A stretch of 42,414 bases of DNA from a virus: the IMG/VR virus record IMGVR_UViG_3300009537_000048, positions 1 to 42,414 of that record. The stretch is one strand, 5' to 3'. The translations under genes and the position numbers were made by a program. Positions 14,974 to 23,822 of this stretch are shown piece after piece. The notes below the pieces were generated by a model. That model ran no database searches, was not told the origin of the DNA, and saw only the letters and a program-made list of their open reading frames with translations. How positions within the stretch are numbered: position 1 is the first letter of the stretch; each line of letters begins with the position of its first letter.

Positions 14974-15339
14974 ATGGAAAGCTGGCCAATTGATATTGCG
15001 TCTGGAGAGCCTGACTCGAAGACGCATGCGCCGAGTGGAAACACGGCTGCCGTTAATACGCTTACTCCAGCTAGCGGAAAGTACATCGCTATCCAGTCGA
15101 TCGAGTGGAGTTATGACGGCGTTCCGACAGGCGGCGGACTTGTGATCACGGTTGATGGAACCACTGTCTGGTCGGTCGACATCACAGCTGCCGGTCCAGG
15201 ACATTTCGACTGGAGCATAGCTCCCAGGATCTTTTCTGATTTCGCTGGTGGGATCCCAACCAAAGATCAGGAAGTGGTGGTCACTCTGGCGGCTGGCGGA
15301 GTTGGAATCAGCGGAAAGCTCAATACCCGTTACCTGTAG
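14974..15339 (+). CDS. Small beta-rich virion protein, 121 aa
   Basis: A compact beta-sandwich is suggested by alternating strands (KYIAIQSIEWSYDG; GGLVITVDGTTVWSVDITAA; EVVVTLAAGG). The pattern IEWSYDGVPTGG followed by VDITAAGPGHFDW occurs, as I recall, in small phage proteins near capsid or fibre genes, probably head decoration or fibre tips. ATG 14974 has AGAGAGAA directly upstream. Function is inferred from context. Confidence 0.6.
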   Translation: MESWPIDIASGEPDSKTHAPSGNTAAVNTLTPASGKYIAIQSIEWSYDGVPTGGGLVITVDGTTVWSVDITAAGPGHFDWSIAPRIFSDFAGGIPTKDQEVVVTLAAGGVGISGKLNTRYL

Positions 15340-15348
15340 GAGTCGACC

Positions 15349-17802
15349 ATGGCGATAACTCCTGCAATGACGGGCATGAGCGGCATGTCCGGGATGACTG
15401 GCGGCTTCCTTCCCTCTAAACTGTCGAATCTTCGGCAGTGGTTTCTGGATAACTCTGGCTATCGATCCAGCGAGCTGAATGGAATTCCTGTCCTTGATTC
15501 CAAGGAATCATACGGGACGTATCGGCAGCCGCGTCAGGGAAGGTGCTACAACTTCGACAACACAGACGATCGAGTTGATTTGCCGGCGGCTGTTAACACG
15601 ATGTTTTCGCAAGCCAATGATTTCTCAATTGGAATTTCGTACATTCATTCCGCAGCAACCGGACACATCTTTTCCTCTTTCAATTCAAGTACCGATCGGT
15701 TTGTCATTGAGGACACTGGAAGCTCGCTGAGATGCAACGCCTACGATGGAACAAGCAACGGGGCCTCCACGACCACTACGCTTGTCAACGGAACCGTTTA
15801 TCGTATTTTTCTTTCTTGGGTCAATTCTACGTCGACGCTGAGTTTATGGATCGACTCTACGTTGCAGACTGGAACCCTTGCCGGTTCTCTTGGAGCAGGA
15901 GCCCCAGCGGCTTACCTGGGAGTGCTCACTTCCCTCACTAGCAATTGGGGCGGGAATCTGTGGGACGTTCGCTGTTATAATTCGGCGTTGAGCGATCCAG
16001 CGGACGAGGCCACGACAGCGCCGACATTCCTCTATCACTGCAACGAAGAATCGGGACTGACGGCCTACGATTCTTCCGGCAACGGCGCAGACGGCACACT
16101 CACCAACATCACCCAAAGCACGTTCCACGCAACTGATACTGGAGTGACGTCGAATCCAGCGAACGAAGTTGGTTACAGCGAGAGCGGCGCAGTCATCGTA
16201 CCGAGAGACGAATCTGACACAGACAACGACGTTCTTGGAAACCCACTGGACTACACCGGCAAAACTCCGTACCCAGCTCAGGTGAACACGCCATGCGTGA
16301 CACTCGACGGCACGGATGACTACATTGCGATGACCAACACGGTCAGGGACGTTATGACGACCGCGTCAGACTGGTCGATCGCGCTGAAGGTTTACGTGCC
16401 CACTGGTGCAGCAGGCGGGGACATGATCCTTAGTGTTACCGGGGCAGTTGGCAATGACAGGGCAGGAATCGAGTACAACGGTAGTGCTATCCGGTGCGGT
16501 GTTTGGGATGGGGCATGGATTGCAAAGTCAGGCGCGTTTTCTCTGGATACGTGGCACGAGATTGTTATGATCTATGATGCCTCTCCGAGAGGATTAACTG
16601 TTTACGTTGACGGGGCAGCGCTGGCTGGTTCAACGAGTCCGACATCGAATGGAACAGTAGCGGCAAACATTGGAGCACTTACAGCTGGCACGCTTGCGCT
16701 GGACGGACGCATCGCTGACGTCCGAATCTTCAACAGCAAGTTGGCGTCTGAAGCAGAGGCAAGAACTGTCACGCCAACACACTATTACCCGATGCAGGAA
16801 GGGGCTGGGAATATCGTCTACGACGTTGGCAGCACAGGAGGAGAGCACGGCACGATCACGAACGCTGCTCTTTCGGACTTCTGGGCCAACACGACCAACG
16901 ATGTAGAGGATCATTCGATCCTCTACGGCGGACAAAATATATTGTTCTTCAACGGGACAAGTGACTACGTTCGCCTGGATTCTGCGATCACGACAGGAAC
17001 GACGTTCTCGATTGCTGCGTGGGTCTATTTGCCAAGCTCGACGTCGTTTAGTTTCATTATCAACAACACTGGCGCGACGATCGGTCTTATTTACCGCAAT
17101 GGAAGCAATAAGTTCTCGTACTACTTCTCTTCGTCGGACCATCTGAGTGACACAGCTCTTCCGTCTGGATGGGTGCATGTCGTCTTCAGCGTTTCGTCTG
17201 GCACCGGAACCTTTTACGTTGACGGAACTGCTGACGGGACAGTTGCTTCGGTGCCAACCGCAGACTTACAGGACGTTGGGGGTAAGGCGGCTGGAGGAGC
17301 AAGTTTCAGTGGGCCGATGTACGACATTCGCGTTTACAGTGATGCATTGAGTTCAACGGAAGCTCAGTATCTGGCGTCAAACGGCGCGAGCGGGGACGAT
17401 CCTGGGACAGACAACCTGACGCTTCATCTCAAGTTTGACGGTGACGCGACTGATTCATCTGCAAGCGGAAACGATGGAACCCTTAACGGTCCGTCATTCG
17501 CGTTCGTTGGTGCCGATCCCTCCGCAGGAACGGTTTATCTTGGAGGAGAACCATCCCCGTCGCGCGTCGCCAACAAGCTCGGTAACGTCAATTCAGAGAT
17601 TGACACAAATCCCTATACAGCGGCCGAACTGAACGCACTCGGCGCAGAGACGGATTACGCGCTGACAGACACGCGGCAGGACGTTTCACCCAACGACACC
17701 AAATTCCGTCGTACAGACACGGATGGCGACGATCGTTTCTTCACGGTAGATACTGCACTAACAGGGGCCAACAAGACAGACGCGGAGGCGTATGTGTCAT
17801 GA
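15349..17802 (+). CDS. Tail or head fibre-like protein with three LamG/concanavalin repeats, 817 aa
   Basis: The protein is built from three copies of a LamG-type jelly roll. Their opening strands read CYNFDNTDDRVDL (about residue 66), CVTLDGTDDYIAM (about 315) and LFFNGTSDYVRLD (532-544). Each is followed by a FSIA/WSIA strand and ends in a D(V/I)R(C/I/V)(Y/F) turn. Each repeat is linked to a connector of the type EGxGxxxYDSSGNGxDGTLTN, present near residues ~230, ~485 and ~695. Such domains bind glycans, so host-surface binding is likely. The first 30 residues are a Met/Gly-rich tail. It starts with a strong TAGGAG site and overlaps the next gene by 4 nt. Confidence 0.75.
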   Translation: MAITPAMTGMSGMSGMTGGFLPSKLSNLRQWFLDNSGYRSSELNGIPVLDSKESYGTYRQPRQGRCYNFDNTDDRVDLPAAVNTMFSQANDFSIGISYIHSAATGHIFSSFNSSTDRFVIEDTGSSLRCNAYDGTSNGASTTTTLVNGTVYRIFLSWVNSTSTLSLWIDSTLQTGTLAGSLGAGAPAAYLGVLTSLTSNWGGNLWDVRCYNSALSDPADEATTAPTFLYHCNEESGLTAYDSSGNGADGTLTNITQSTFHATDTGVTSNPANEVGYSESGAVIVPRDESDTDNDVLGNPLDYTGKTPYPAQVNTPCVTLDGTDDYIAMTNTVRDVMTTASDWSIALKVYVPTGAAGGDMILSVTGAVGNDRAGIEYNGSAIRCGVWDGAWIAKSGAFSLDTWHEIVMIYDASPRGLTVYVDGAALAGSTSPTSNGTVAANIGALTAGTLALDGRIADVRIFNSKLASEAEARTVTPTHYYPMQEGAGNIVYDVGSTGGEHGTITNAALSDFWANTTNDVEDHSILYGGQNILFFNGTSDYVRLDSAITTGTTFSIAAWVYLPSSTSFSFIINNTGATIGLIYRNGSNKFSYYFSSSDHLSDTALPSGWVHVVFSVSSGTGTFYVDGTADGTVASVPTADLQDVGGKAAGGASFSGPMYDIRVYSDALSSTEAQYLASNGASGDDPGTDNLTLHLKFDGDATDSSASGNDGTLNGPSFAFVGADPSAGTVYLGGEPSPSRVANKLGNVNSEIDTNPYTAAELNALGAETDYALTDTRQDVSPNDTKFRRTDTDGDDRFFTVDTALTGANKTDAEAYVS

Positions 17803-18302
17803 GCGTGAGAATTTACGGTCCCGATTCGCTTACTCTGCCGGCAGGAATCGGCGGAGACCGTCTGGATAGTGTTCGGATCAAGCGGGATGTGATCGCGAGT
17901 TCGCTTGGCGGCGGTCAGACGGCTCTGATTGGTATCTCTCGGGATAGCATTCCGCTGGCCGATGCGAAACGGATGGTCAATGCAGGAGCAACGATCTACG
18001 GTCTGGAAGTCTGGTTCGAGCTGGTCACTGCCGCGGTGCTCGACCGACCACATCCTCTGGCTCCCGATCGATCCCCGCGTCCGACCGAGACTTGGGCCGA
18101 ATACGGAGTCTTCGGTAATTCGCACGCTCCTGTTGGACCATTCAGCGGCAAGTATTACCGCAGCAGTTGTATTGGTGTGAGCGGTGAACCTCTGGAAGCA
18201 TCGCTATGGACGGATTGGATCGACAGCCCGCCATCTGGCGTTGTCGTCAAGACAGTCGATGAAGTGAGAACGATCTTTGACACGATCACGATCGGAACGT
18301 AA
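17799..18302 (+). CDS. Hypothetical virion protein, 167 aa
   Basis: ATG 17799 overlaps the stop of the LamG protein (ATGA), and its own stop overlaps the next ATG by one base (TAATG). It is therefore tightly coupled to the adaptor genes. The protein is beta-rich (IYGPDSLTLPAGIGGD; ATIYGLEVWFELVTAAVL) with a tyrosine-rich middle (GKYYRSSCIGVSGE). No family is recognised. Position between the fibre-like and adaptor genes suggests head-tail completion. Confidence 0.55.
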   Translation: MSVRIYGPDSLTLPAGIGGDRLDSVRIKRDVIASSLGGGQTALIGISRDSIPLADAKRMVNAGATIYGLEVWFELVTAAVLDRPHPLAPDRSPRPTETWAEYGVFGNSHAPVGPFSGKYYRSSCIGVSGEPLEASLWTDWIDSPPSGVVVKTVDEVRTIFDTITIGT

Positions 18303-18979
18303 TGGCACTTCACACACTCACTTACGATCAAGTCGCCAGGGAATTGGGACGTCGACTGCATGTCGGCGAAGATCCCGATGATTGGGATACGCTAACGTCT
18401 CAGCAGATGGATGACGTGATCTTGCGTGGGAGCCGGATGCTCTACTTCCCTCCTGCGACGATGATCTCTGATCAAGCACTCGTGAACCACAACTGGTCGT
18501 TCATCGTCGAATCGTTGAGCATGACGCTGAGCGATGCAACGACCTACAACGACTTGCCTTCTGACTTCGTTCGACTAACAGGAAAGCCGACGATCGCTGG
18601 ATCCGAATACCCGCTAGAGCCAATTTCCGAGGCGAAGATTCGAGCGTTGTCCAGCGCATCGTCCGGTCTTGGTGATCCGCAGTATTACCATATCCGTCGC
18701 GAGACTCCGAGCAGCGCCGATCTGCTGTATCAGATCGGAGTTTATCCGCAACCAGTTGGCGACAAGACACTGACAGGCGAATACGTCTTCGATCCGACAG
18801 TGGCGTCTGAAGCTCAGGACCCGATCGTTCCGTCATGGGCAGCAGAAGCCTATCTTGCGGCTCTGTACTACGCTGGCGACATGCTTCTGAATCACCCAAA
18901 CGTCGACCCGAAGCTGGAGGAAAACTTCAAGGAGTTGTTGGCAGCGAGCATTCTTTGGGACAAAGGAATCAGCGGATGA
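18302..18979 (+). CDS. Tail adaptor-type protein, copy 1 of a triplicated domain, 225 aa
   Basis: This protein begins with a helical segment (YDQVARELGRRLHVGEDPDD) typical of phage head-tail adaptors (gp4 of P22 and gp11 of T7 families). From about residue 61 it carries the pattern NHNWSFI...YNDLPSDFVRLTG, then DPQYYHIRRE and a beta segment ending LTGEYVF. The same pattern occurs twice in the next gene. The C-terminal helix (PSWAAEAYLAALYYAGDMLL) is the usual adaptor end. Adaptors bridge portal and nozzle. The start is coupled (TAATG), and the stop overlaps the next ATG. Confidence 0.7.
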   Translation: MALHTLTYDQVARELGRRLHVGEDPDDWDTLTSQQMDDVILRGSRMLYFPPATMISDQALVNHNWSFIVESLSMTLSDATTYNDLPSDFVRLTGKPTIAGSEYPLEPISEAKIRALSSASSGLGDPQYYHIRRETPSSADLLYQIGVYPQPVGDKTLTGEYVFDPTVASEAQDPIVPSWAAEAYLAALYYAGDMLLNHPNVDPKLEENFKELLAASILWDKGISG

Positions 18980-20622
18980 TCATCAATCAAGTCTTCAATA
19001 CGGTGGACGTCGAATACGGCACCTACAACTGGCTGCGTCGTGAGGTCTGCTTACAGAATGGATTCGACGGCGACCACGCCCTTCTCGGCAAGTCAGAGCG
19101 AATGTGGATCGATTCGATCGTCGAACGCGGATTGATGCAATTCGTCAATGCCGAGTGGCCAACGGTTCCGAATCCTCCCGATACTCCGATCGGCGAAGGG
19201 CGTGAGCCCGACCAGATGCACGCCGAAGCGGCCAAGGAAATGCGTCGACGGCCACCACATCGCTGGTCGTTCATGCATCGAATCCACACGATCACGACAG
19301 TCGCTGGGACCTACGAATACGAATTGCCGGTAGACTTCGGCGGAATCATTGACGAACCGACAACGCGTCGTCAGGGAGGAAGGATAGCGATCGTCCGCGA
19401 ATCTCACATCCGACAATTGGTCGAATCGGACGGCGAGAGCGGTGACCCTCGGTACTGTGCCCTTCGCCGAAGCAACATCGGCGGCGCGGAAAGGATGAAG
19501 ACCGACTTGATTCTCTATCCCAATCCGGATGCCATCGAGACGATTTCAGTCGAATATCGTGCGAATCCGGAAACATTGAGTGATTCGATCCAGTATCCTC
19601 CTGGTGGAATCGAGCACGCGGAAACGATTCTGGCGTACTGCTTGATGGTGCTTGCCGAGCGGAAAGGGGAGATTGGAGAGCAGCACATCGCGCGGGTTCA
19701 GCAGCGTCTTGTTTCCTCGATCGTGCTCGACAAGGCCAGCGACAAGCCAACGGCCGATGGCGTCTGGATCGAGGATGACGGTCGATTCAATGCAGCCTGG
19801 CTGTCGCGGATGGTCGGTCGCCACATCGGAGCCGGGCCGAATCCGAAGGTCTGGACGCACGCGCAAGAGCAGCAGATCGCCGAGATCATTCGTCAGGCAC
19901 GCCGAAAGGTCTACAGCCCACCAGTGCTCCCAGGCGAAATCAAGTCGCACGACTGGAGCTTCCTGCGTCAGATCGGCCACATCACCACAGCGAGCGGTGT
20001 GTGGTCTTACGATCTGCCTCGTGACTTCGTCCAGATGTACGGCCCGGTGTTCTATAGCGGTGGCGGTGACGTCACGGACAGCGACGGGAACACGGTCGCG
20101 GTCGGAACGGTTCTGTATCGCGCCTTGCAGGTTCGCGGCGAGGCGGAACTGATGCAGCTTCTTCAGCGGCAGGAGGCATCGACGCGGCCGACGATCTGTG
20201 CGATTCGACCGAAGAAGTACAACGAAGCGGAAGGAAGTCGCTGGGAAATGCTCGTATGGGCGGTTCCCGATGGAGCGTATCCTCTTGAATTCAGGTATCG
20301 CGTCAATCCAGACACCAGCGTTCCGAATTCACTGCCGGCAATCGTCGAGCACCTCGACCTGCATGGCGGCGACCGATTCACATCGATGTACCTCGAAGCC
20401 GCGTTCATGTGTGCTGACTTCTTCATGGGAAAGAAACGCAGCGAGCACGAAGAACGATTCCTGCGCGAGGTGATTTCAGCGGTGGCTCAGGATCGTAGCT
20501 CATCATGCCCTGATTCTCTTGGCTACAATGCAGACTGGAGAGGAAACAGAGATGAATACGGCTATCGCGACCATCATGATCTAGATTCCAACGTGGTGAC
20601 GGTGAACGGAGCCATCTGGTAG
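18976..20622 (+). CDS. Tandem tail adaptor-type protein, copies 2 and 3 of the domain, 548 aa
   Basis: The start is ATG 18976-18978, overlapping the previous stop (ATGA); the upstream in-frame region is only the neighbour's antiframe. The protein is twice the usual adaptor length because the domain is repeated. Copy A (residues ~92-200) reads HRWSFMHRI..GTYEYELPVDFGG. Copy B (~322-450) reads HDWSFLRQI..GVWSYDLPRDFVQM. Each ends in a strand pair and xxEYRANPETL / FRYRVNPDTSV. Helical bundles with IEHAETILAYCLMVLAERKG and VEHLDLHGGDRFTSMYLEAA close the halves. It probably occupies the same ring position as two adaptors. The last ~45 residues are hydrophilic and poorly patterned. Confidence 0.7.
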   Translation: MIINQVFNTVDVEYGTYNWLRREVCLQNGFDGDHALLGKSERMWIDSIVERGLMQFVNAEWPTVPNPPDTPIGEGREPDQMHAEAAKEMRRRPPHRWSFMHRIHTITTVAGTYEYELPVDFGGIIDEPTTRRQGGRIAIVRESHIRQLVESDGESGDPRYCALRRSNIGGAERMKTDLILYPNPDAIETISVEYRANPETLSDSIQYPPGGIEHAETILAYCLMVLAERKGEIGEQHIARVQQRLVSSIVLDKASDKPTADGVWIEDDGRFNAAWLSRMVGRHIGAGPNPKVWTHAQEQQIAEIIRQARRKVYSPPVLPGEIKSHDWSFLRQIGHITTASGVWSYDLPRDFVQMYGPVFYSGGGDVTDSDGNTVAVGTVLYRALQVRGEAELMQLLQRQEASTRPTICAIRPKKYNEAEGSRWEMLVWAVPDGAYPLEFRYRVNPDTSVPNSLPAIVEHLDLHGGDRFTSMYLEAAFMCADFFMGKKRSEHEERFLREVISAVAQDRSSSCPDSLGYNADWRGNRDEYGYRDHHDLDSNVVTVNGAIW

Positions 20623-20644
20623 GAGAGAGATGTTGGTGAATTGC

Positions 20645-21454
20645 TCATCCACACTTCCGTTTTCGATTCGCTTTCTTGCTAACATGGGGAGGCTTTTGAG
20701 ATGGTGGAATGATCGGAGTTTCCAGTGCGTCTTCGATCGTCCATCCATAAAACAGTCTTTGTTTAACTGTTCCATAGGAAATATCGCAGGTTTCTGCAAG
20801 CTCGGAAGCAGTTTTCAGTTCGCCTTTGTAGCGATACAGCTTCGCGTTTTTCTTTCGATTCAATGGAGCTTTAACTGCTTCTTCGGGTTCCCATCCAAGT
20901 TGACGTATTCGAGCTTTGGCTGTTGTGTAGCTCATCCCAAATTCCTCGCACCACTCAATCAGGTGCTTGGTTTCTCCATCAATGGTGAAAACGAGGCTGT
21001 TCAATTTATTCCTTGCTTGTTCCGAACCTGTTGCCCATTTGCAGTTGCCAGAAAAATACCCAAGTTCGTTGTCGATGCGTTCAATGCTGTGCTTCGTGGA
21101 TGGTCGTCGTCCCATGTCCTCAATGAAAGCTGCGAACGAATTTCTCCATCGAGAACAGATTGTGATTCCTCGATCACCGTATCTGTCATACGCCGAATTA
21201 TTTGGATTCTCGCATCGCTGAATTATTCCACACCAAGTTTTGTATTCAGGTATCTTGGAATAATGGAAACCGCTCGGTTTTACACCAAGTGGAGTTTCGA
21301 TTGCACGTTCAATCGTCCATCCGTTTCTCAGGCGATTCCTGAATGTGTCATAGGACAGTCCCGTGAATTCTGCCCATTCAGCCAGCGTTTTCTCTTCGCC
21401 ATTGTAGGCGTAACGCTTGCCCCACCGTTTTTTCGTACAATGCTTTTCAGCCAT
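20645..21454 (-). CDS. HNH-type homing endonuclease-like protein, 269 aa
   Basis: The gene is antisense to the late operon, starting at ATG 21452-21454 with GAGGAG 7 nt upstream. The central domain (residues ~68-150) has the pattern YKTWCGIIQRCENPNNSAY, RYGDRGITICSRW, then HSIERIDNELGYFSGNCKWA. I associate this with phage HNH-like nucleases; His122, Asp128 and Asn137 are candidate catalytic or fold residues. Three similar helix modules flank it: ~14-55 (NGEEKTLAEWAEFTGLSYDT), ~155-197 (DGETKHLIEWCEEFGMSYTT) and ~206-247 (KGELKTASELAETCDISYGT). They probably bind DNA target sequence. It is likely a free-standing homing endonuclease inserted between virion genes. Confidence 0.75.
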   Translation of the reverse strand: MAEKHCTKKRWGKRYAYNGEEKTLAEWAEFTGLSYDTFRNRLRNGWTIERAIETPLGVKPSGFHYSKIPEYKTWCGIIQRCENPNNSAYDRYGDRGITICSRWRNSFAAFIEDMGRRPSTKHSIERIDNELGYFSGNCKWATGSEQARNKLNSLVFTIDGETKHLIEWCEEFGMSYTTAKARIRQLGWEPEEAVKAPLNRKKNAKLYRYKGELKTASELAETCDISYGTVKQRLFYGWTIEDALETPIIPPSQKPPHVSKKANRKRKCG

Positions 21455-21484
21455 GTTTCGCTCCTCGATAGCGGAATTCGGTTA

Positions 21485-21518
21485 GAAAGCGATGGGGGCT
21501 ACTACTCCCGTCGCTTTC
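21485..21518. promoter_or_regulatory. Strong 12-bp hairpin between the endonuclease and next virion gene
   Basis: GAAAGCGA (21485-21492) pairs with TCGCTTTC (21511-21518). The stem extends inward through a G-U pair and GGG/CCC to 12 bp with a 10-nt loop. It lacks a T tract in either direction. It sits 31 nt upstream of the endonuclease start and 42 nt before the plus-strand gene at 21560. It could be an mRNA-stabilising or processing element, a protein-binding site, or the edge of the inserted endonuclease block. Confidence 0.6.
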
Positions 21519-21559
21519 GCATTCTCTCTTACAGCCCACAGTGAGGCAAGGATTGATCC

Positions 21560-21922
21560 ATGGCCAACGAATTAGATCTTGCCGGCAAGATGGTATATCG
21601 GGAAGGCGGAGTCGGCGCCGACCTCAGCCGAGGATGTCGGGTTTCCATCACTGGAACGCAATACCTCCGGACCGTTCAGAACATCGGAACGAGCGAGGAA
21701 GCTCTTGATGTCGGATCGCTGGACACGCTCGGCTACTGCATGATCATCAATCGAGACCCGACGAACTTTGTCGAGATTCGCCCTGGAACTGGTGTTCAGG
21801 ACATGATCAAAGTCTCTCCAGGGAAGTTCTGCATCTTTGAGTTCGCTGATCTGGTGACAGCCCCTTACGCAATCGCGGACACAGCCGCTTGCGACATCGA
21901 GATCCTTATAATCGAAGTGTAG
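21560..21922 (+). CDS. Small virion structural protein, 120 aa
   Basis: ATG 21560 has AAGGA 7-8 nt upstream. The sequence is a short beta protein with the pattern QNIGTSEEALDVGSLDTLGY, then INRDPTNFVEIRPGTG, KVSPGKFCIFEF and a final strand DIEILIIEV. I recognise this pattern from small structural proteins of many unrelated phages, where they probably form part of the tail or fibre hub. The precise role is unknown. It is 8 nt from the next gene. Confidence 0.65.
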   Translation: MANELDLAGKMVYREGGVGADLSRGCRVSITGTQYLRTVQNIGTSEEALDVGSLDTLGYCMIINRDPTNFVEIRPGTGVQDMIKVSPGKFCIFEFADLVTAPYAIADTAACDIEILIIEV

Positions 21923-21929
21923 CGGTGGC

Positions 21930-23822
21930 ATGCCTTCACAAGAAGTATCGTTTCCATTCCCGATTCGAGGTCTGACGAAGAACAGAGCGTATCAGGAAGG
22001 CGACACGCAAACGACGAGAGACGCTATAAACGTAATCCCCAGCGATTACGATGAATCGCGGGTGAGGGGTGGAACTCGCCAGGGCTTAGCCAAGCGTTAC
22101 ACCGCTAAGACCGACGCGAGGCCGACATTCGTCGTGCGTGTTAGCGGTGGCGACAGCACCGAGATCTACGAATTCTTGATAATTGGGACGCCAGGAAACA
22201 TCTACAAAGGTGAGAGTGTCGCCAATGGAACCGAACCTCCTATCAGCTATTCGGAAACTCTCAACGCGCTGAGCGGAGAACTGGCAACTGAAGATGGAGA
22301 TACGCTGATCACCGAAGTCGCCAGCAATACGATCATTATCGACGATTTCAATGTCACAGGAATCGATCCCGAAGTAGTCACGCAATACGGTGATAGCGTC
22401 ATTATTGGCAGCGATGGAGAAGTTTTATTCTCAGGCACGGACGGGGATATCAATCCCAGTGGCCAGTTTGATGATGACGCCGGAACGGACTGGACCGATC
22501 CGAATGGAGATGGGATCAGCGTCGACCCAGAGCAACACTACCTAGAAATAACGGCCGACGCGGCAACAACGGCAGAAGTCTATCTTGGAACTTTCGCAAT
22601 CGGATCGGTCAGTTCGACAGTGATTACGCTGACCGCAGATCCTCGTCTGGATACGAGCCAAGCCACCACGACGGGAAAGCTCACATATCAGATCGTAAAT
22701 GCGGTGCGCGACCTGAATCCGAATACCCCGTCAATCGCCACGCTTTCACCGGTTGGCACTGGCGGGTTCATCCCAACGAACGCCGACGCTGTCATTTCAT
22801 ATCGTGATCGTCTGGTGTTCGCGACAGCGCGACTTTGGGAGATGAGTCGCCAGGGAGATCCCGGAGACTTTGATTATGCTGCAGACCCGGAGGATCCAAC
22901 TCACGCGATCGCCGGGACGACTGGAGGTCCAGGACAGCCCGAAGACCCAATCATCACGATGGCGACTGGTGGTTTCGACTATCTCATCCTGTTTTCCGAA
23001 TCGTCAACGTGGGTCATGCGAGGTGATCCAGGTTACGGCGGACAACTCTACCAGTTGTCTGACACAATTGGCTGCGTCGGCCGGAATGCATGGTGCCACG
23101 GAGATGGACAAGAGATCTACTTTCTTGCGAAGGAAGGCTTGTACGTGATCGGTTCTGGCGCCAGAGAACCGCAGCAAATATCTCCGGAGCGTCTGCCGAA
23201 AGAACTCCGCGGTCTGGATCAGGGAAACTACCATCTGACACTGGTCTATGAACCAGATGACGATATTGTTCTGATTTTCGTGTTCCCGAAGCAAGGTACT
23301 GGAGGAACGCACTACGCCTATCACATTGAGACTGATTCGTTCTGGCCGATCAAGTTGATGGATAATTCGTTCCAGCCCGTCGATGGAGTGACGTTCGGAG
23401 GCAATCCAGCCGTTTCACGGAGAGCAACTTTGGTTTGCGTTGATGGATATGTCCGAAACTGGCAGGGGTCAAAAGACGACGGAAAAAACATCACTAGCCA
23501 CGTCGTGTTTGGGCCTTACTTGGCGTCGAAAGAATCAGCCATCGACGGGATAATTCAAGAGCTGAACGCCACGCTCGACAGTGATGGAGCTTCGGCCACA
23601 CTGGAGGTGTATGTCGGATCTAGCGCAGAAGCAGCGTCCGAGGCGGCAATCACAGCGACAAATCCAGCATTCAGCGCATCAATCGGTCCCGGCCGCACAT
23701 ACACAAAACGTCCGCGTATCCGTGGTGTGGCTTTTTGTATTCGCATTTCAGCTTCGGCAGCATGGGCGTTTGAGGGCTTGACCGGAATGATTTCTACTGG
23801 CGGGAAAGTGAGAAGGATTTGA
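21930..23822 (+). CDS. Tail nozzle-like protein (T7 gp12/P22 gp10 role), 630 aa
   Basis: The N-terminus carries the entry typical of podoviral tail tube/nozzle proteins: SFPFPIRGLTKNRAYQEGD followed by TRDAINVIPSDYDESRVRGG. The rest is a long all-beta, acidic chain with repeated strand patterns (VTQYGDSVIIGSDGEVLFSG; YRDRLVFATARLWEMSRQGD; SSTWVMRGDPGYGG). In T7 and P22 such proteins are beta-propeller hexamers that continue the tail channel below the adaptor ring. The gene order (adaptor, then this) agrees. A role as minor tail hub protein is the alternative. The stop overlaps the next ATG. Confidence 0.7.
   Translation: MPSQEVSFPFPIRGLTKNRAYQEGDTQTTRDAINVIPSDYDESRVRGGTRQGLAKRYTAKTDARPTFVVRVSGGDSTEIYEFLIIGTPGNIYKGESVANGTEPPISYSETLNALSGELATEDGDTLITEVASNTIIIDDFNVTGIDPEVVTQYGDSVIIGSDGEVLFSGTDGDINPSGQFDDDAGTDWTDPNGDGISVDPEQHYLEITADAATTAEVYLGTFAIGSVSSTVITLTADPRLDTSQATTTGKLTYQIVNAVRDLNPNTPSIATLSPVGTGGFIPTNADAVISYRDRLVFATARLWEMSRQGDPGDFDYAADPEDPTHAIAGTTGGPGQPEDPIITMATGGFDYLILFSESSTWVMRGDPGYGGQLYQLSDTIGCVGRNAWCHGDGQEIYFLAKEGLYVIGSGAREPQQISPERLPKELRGLDQGNYHLTLVYEPDDDIVLIFVFPKQGTGGTHYAYHIETDSFWPIKLMDNSFQPVDGVTFGGNPAVSRRATLVCVDGYVRNWQGSKDDGKNITSHVVFGPYLASKESAIDGIIQELNATLDSDGASATLEVYVGSSAEAASEAAITATNPAFSASIGPGRTYTKRPRIRGVAFCIRISASAAWAFEGLTGMISTGGKVRRI

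Noticed and set aside
20630-21544. 304-codon plus-strand frame across the endonuclease region
   Set aside because: It is antisense to the endonuclease-like gene, which has clear motifs. The plus-strand product is hydrophobic and cysteine/phenylalanine-rich with no domain. Only its first bases (ribosome binding site and ATG) may be meaningful.
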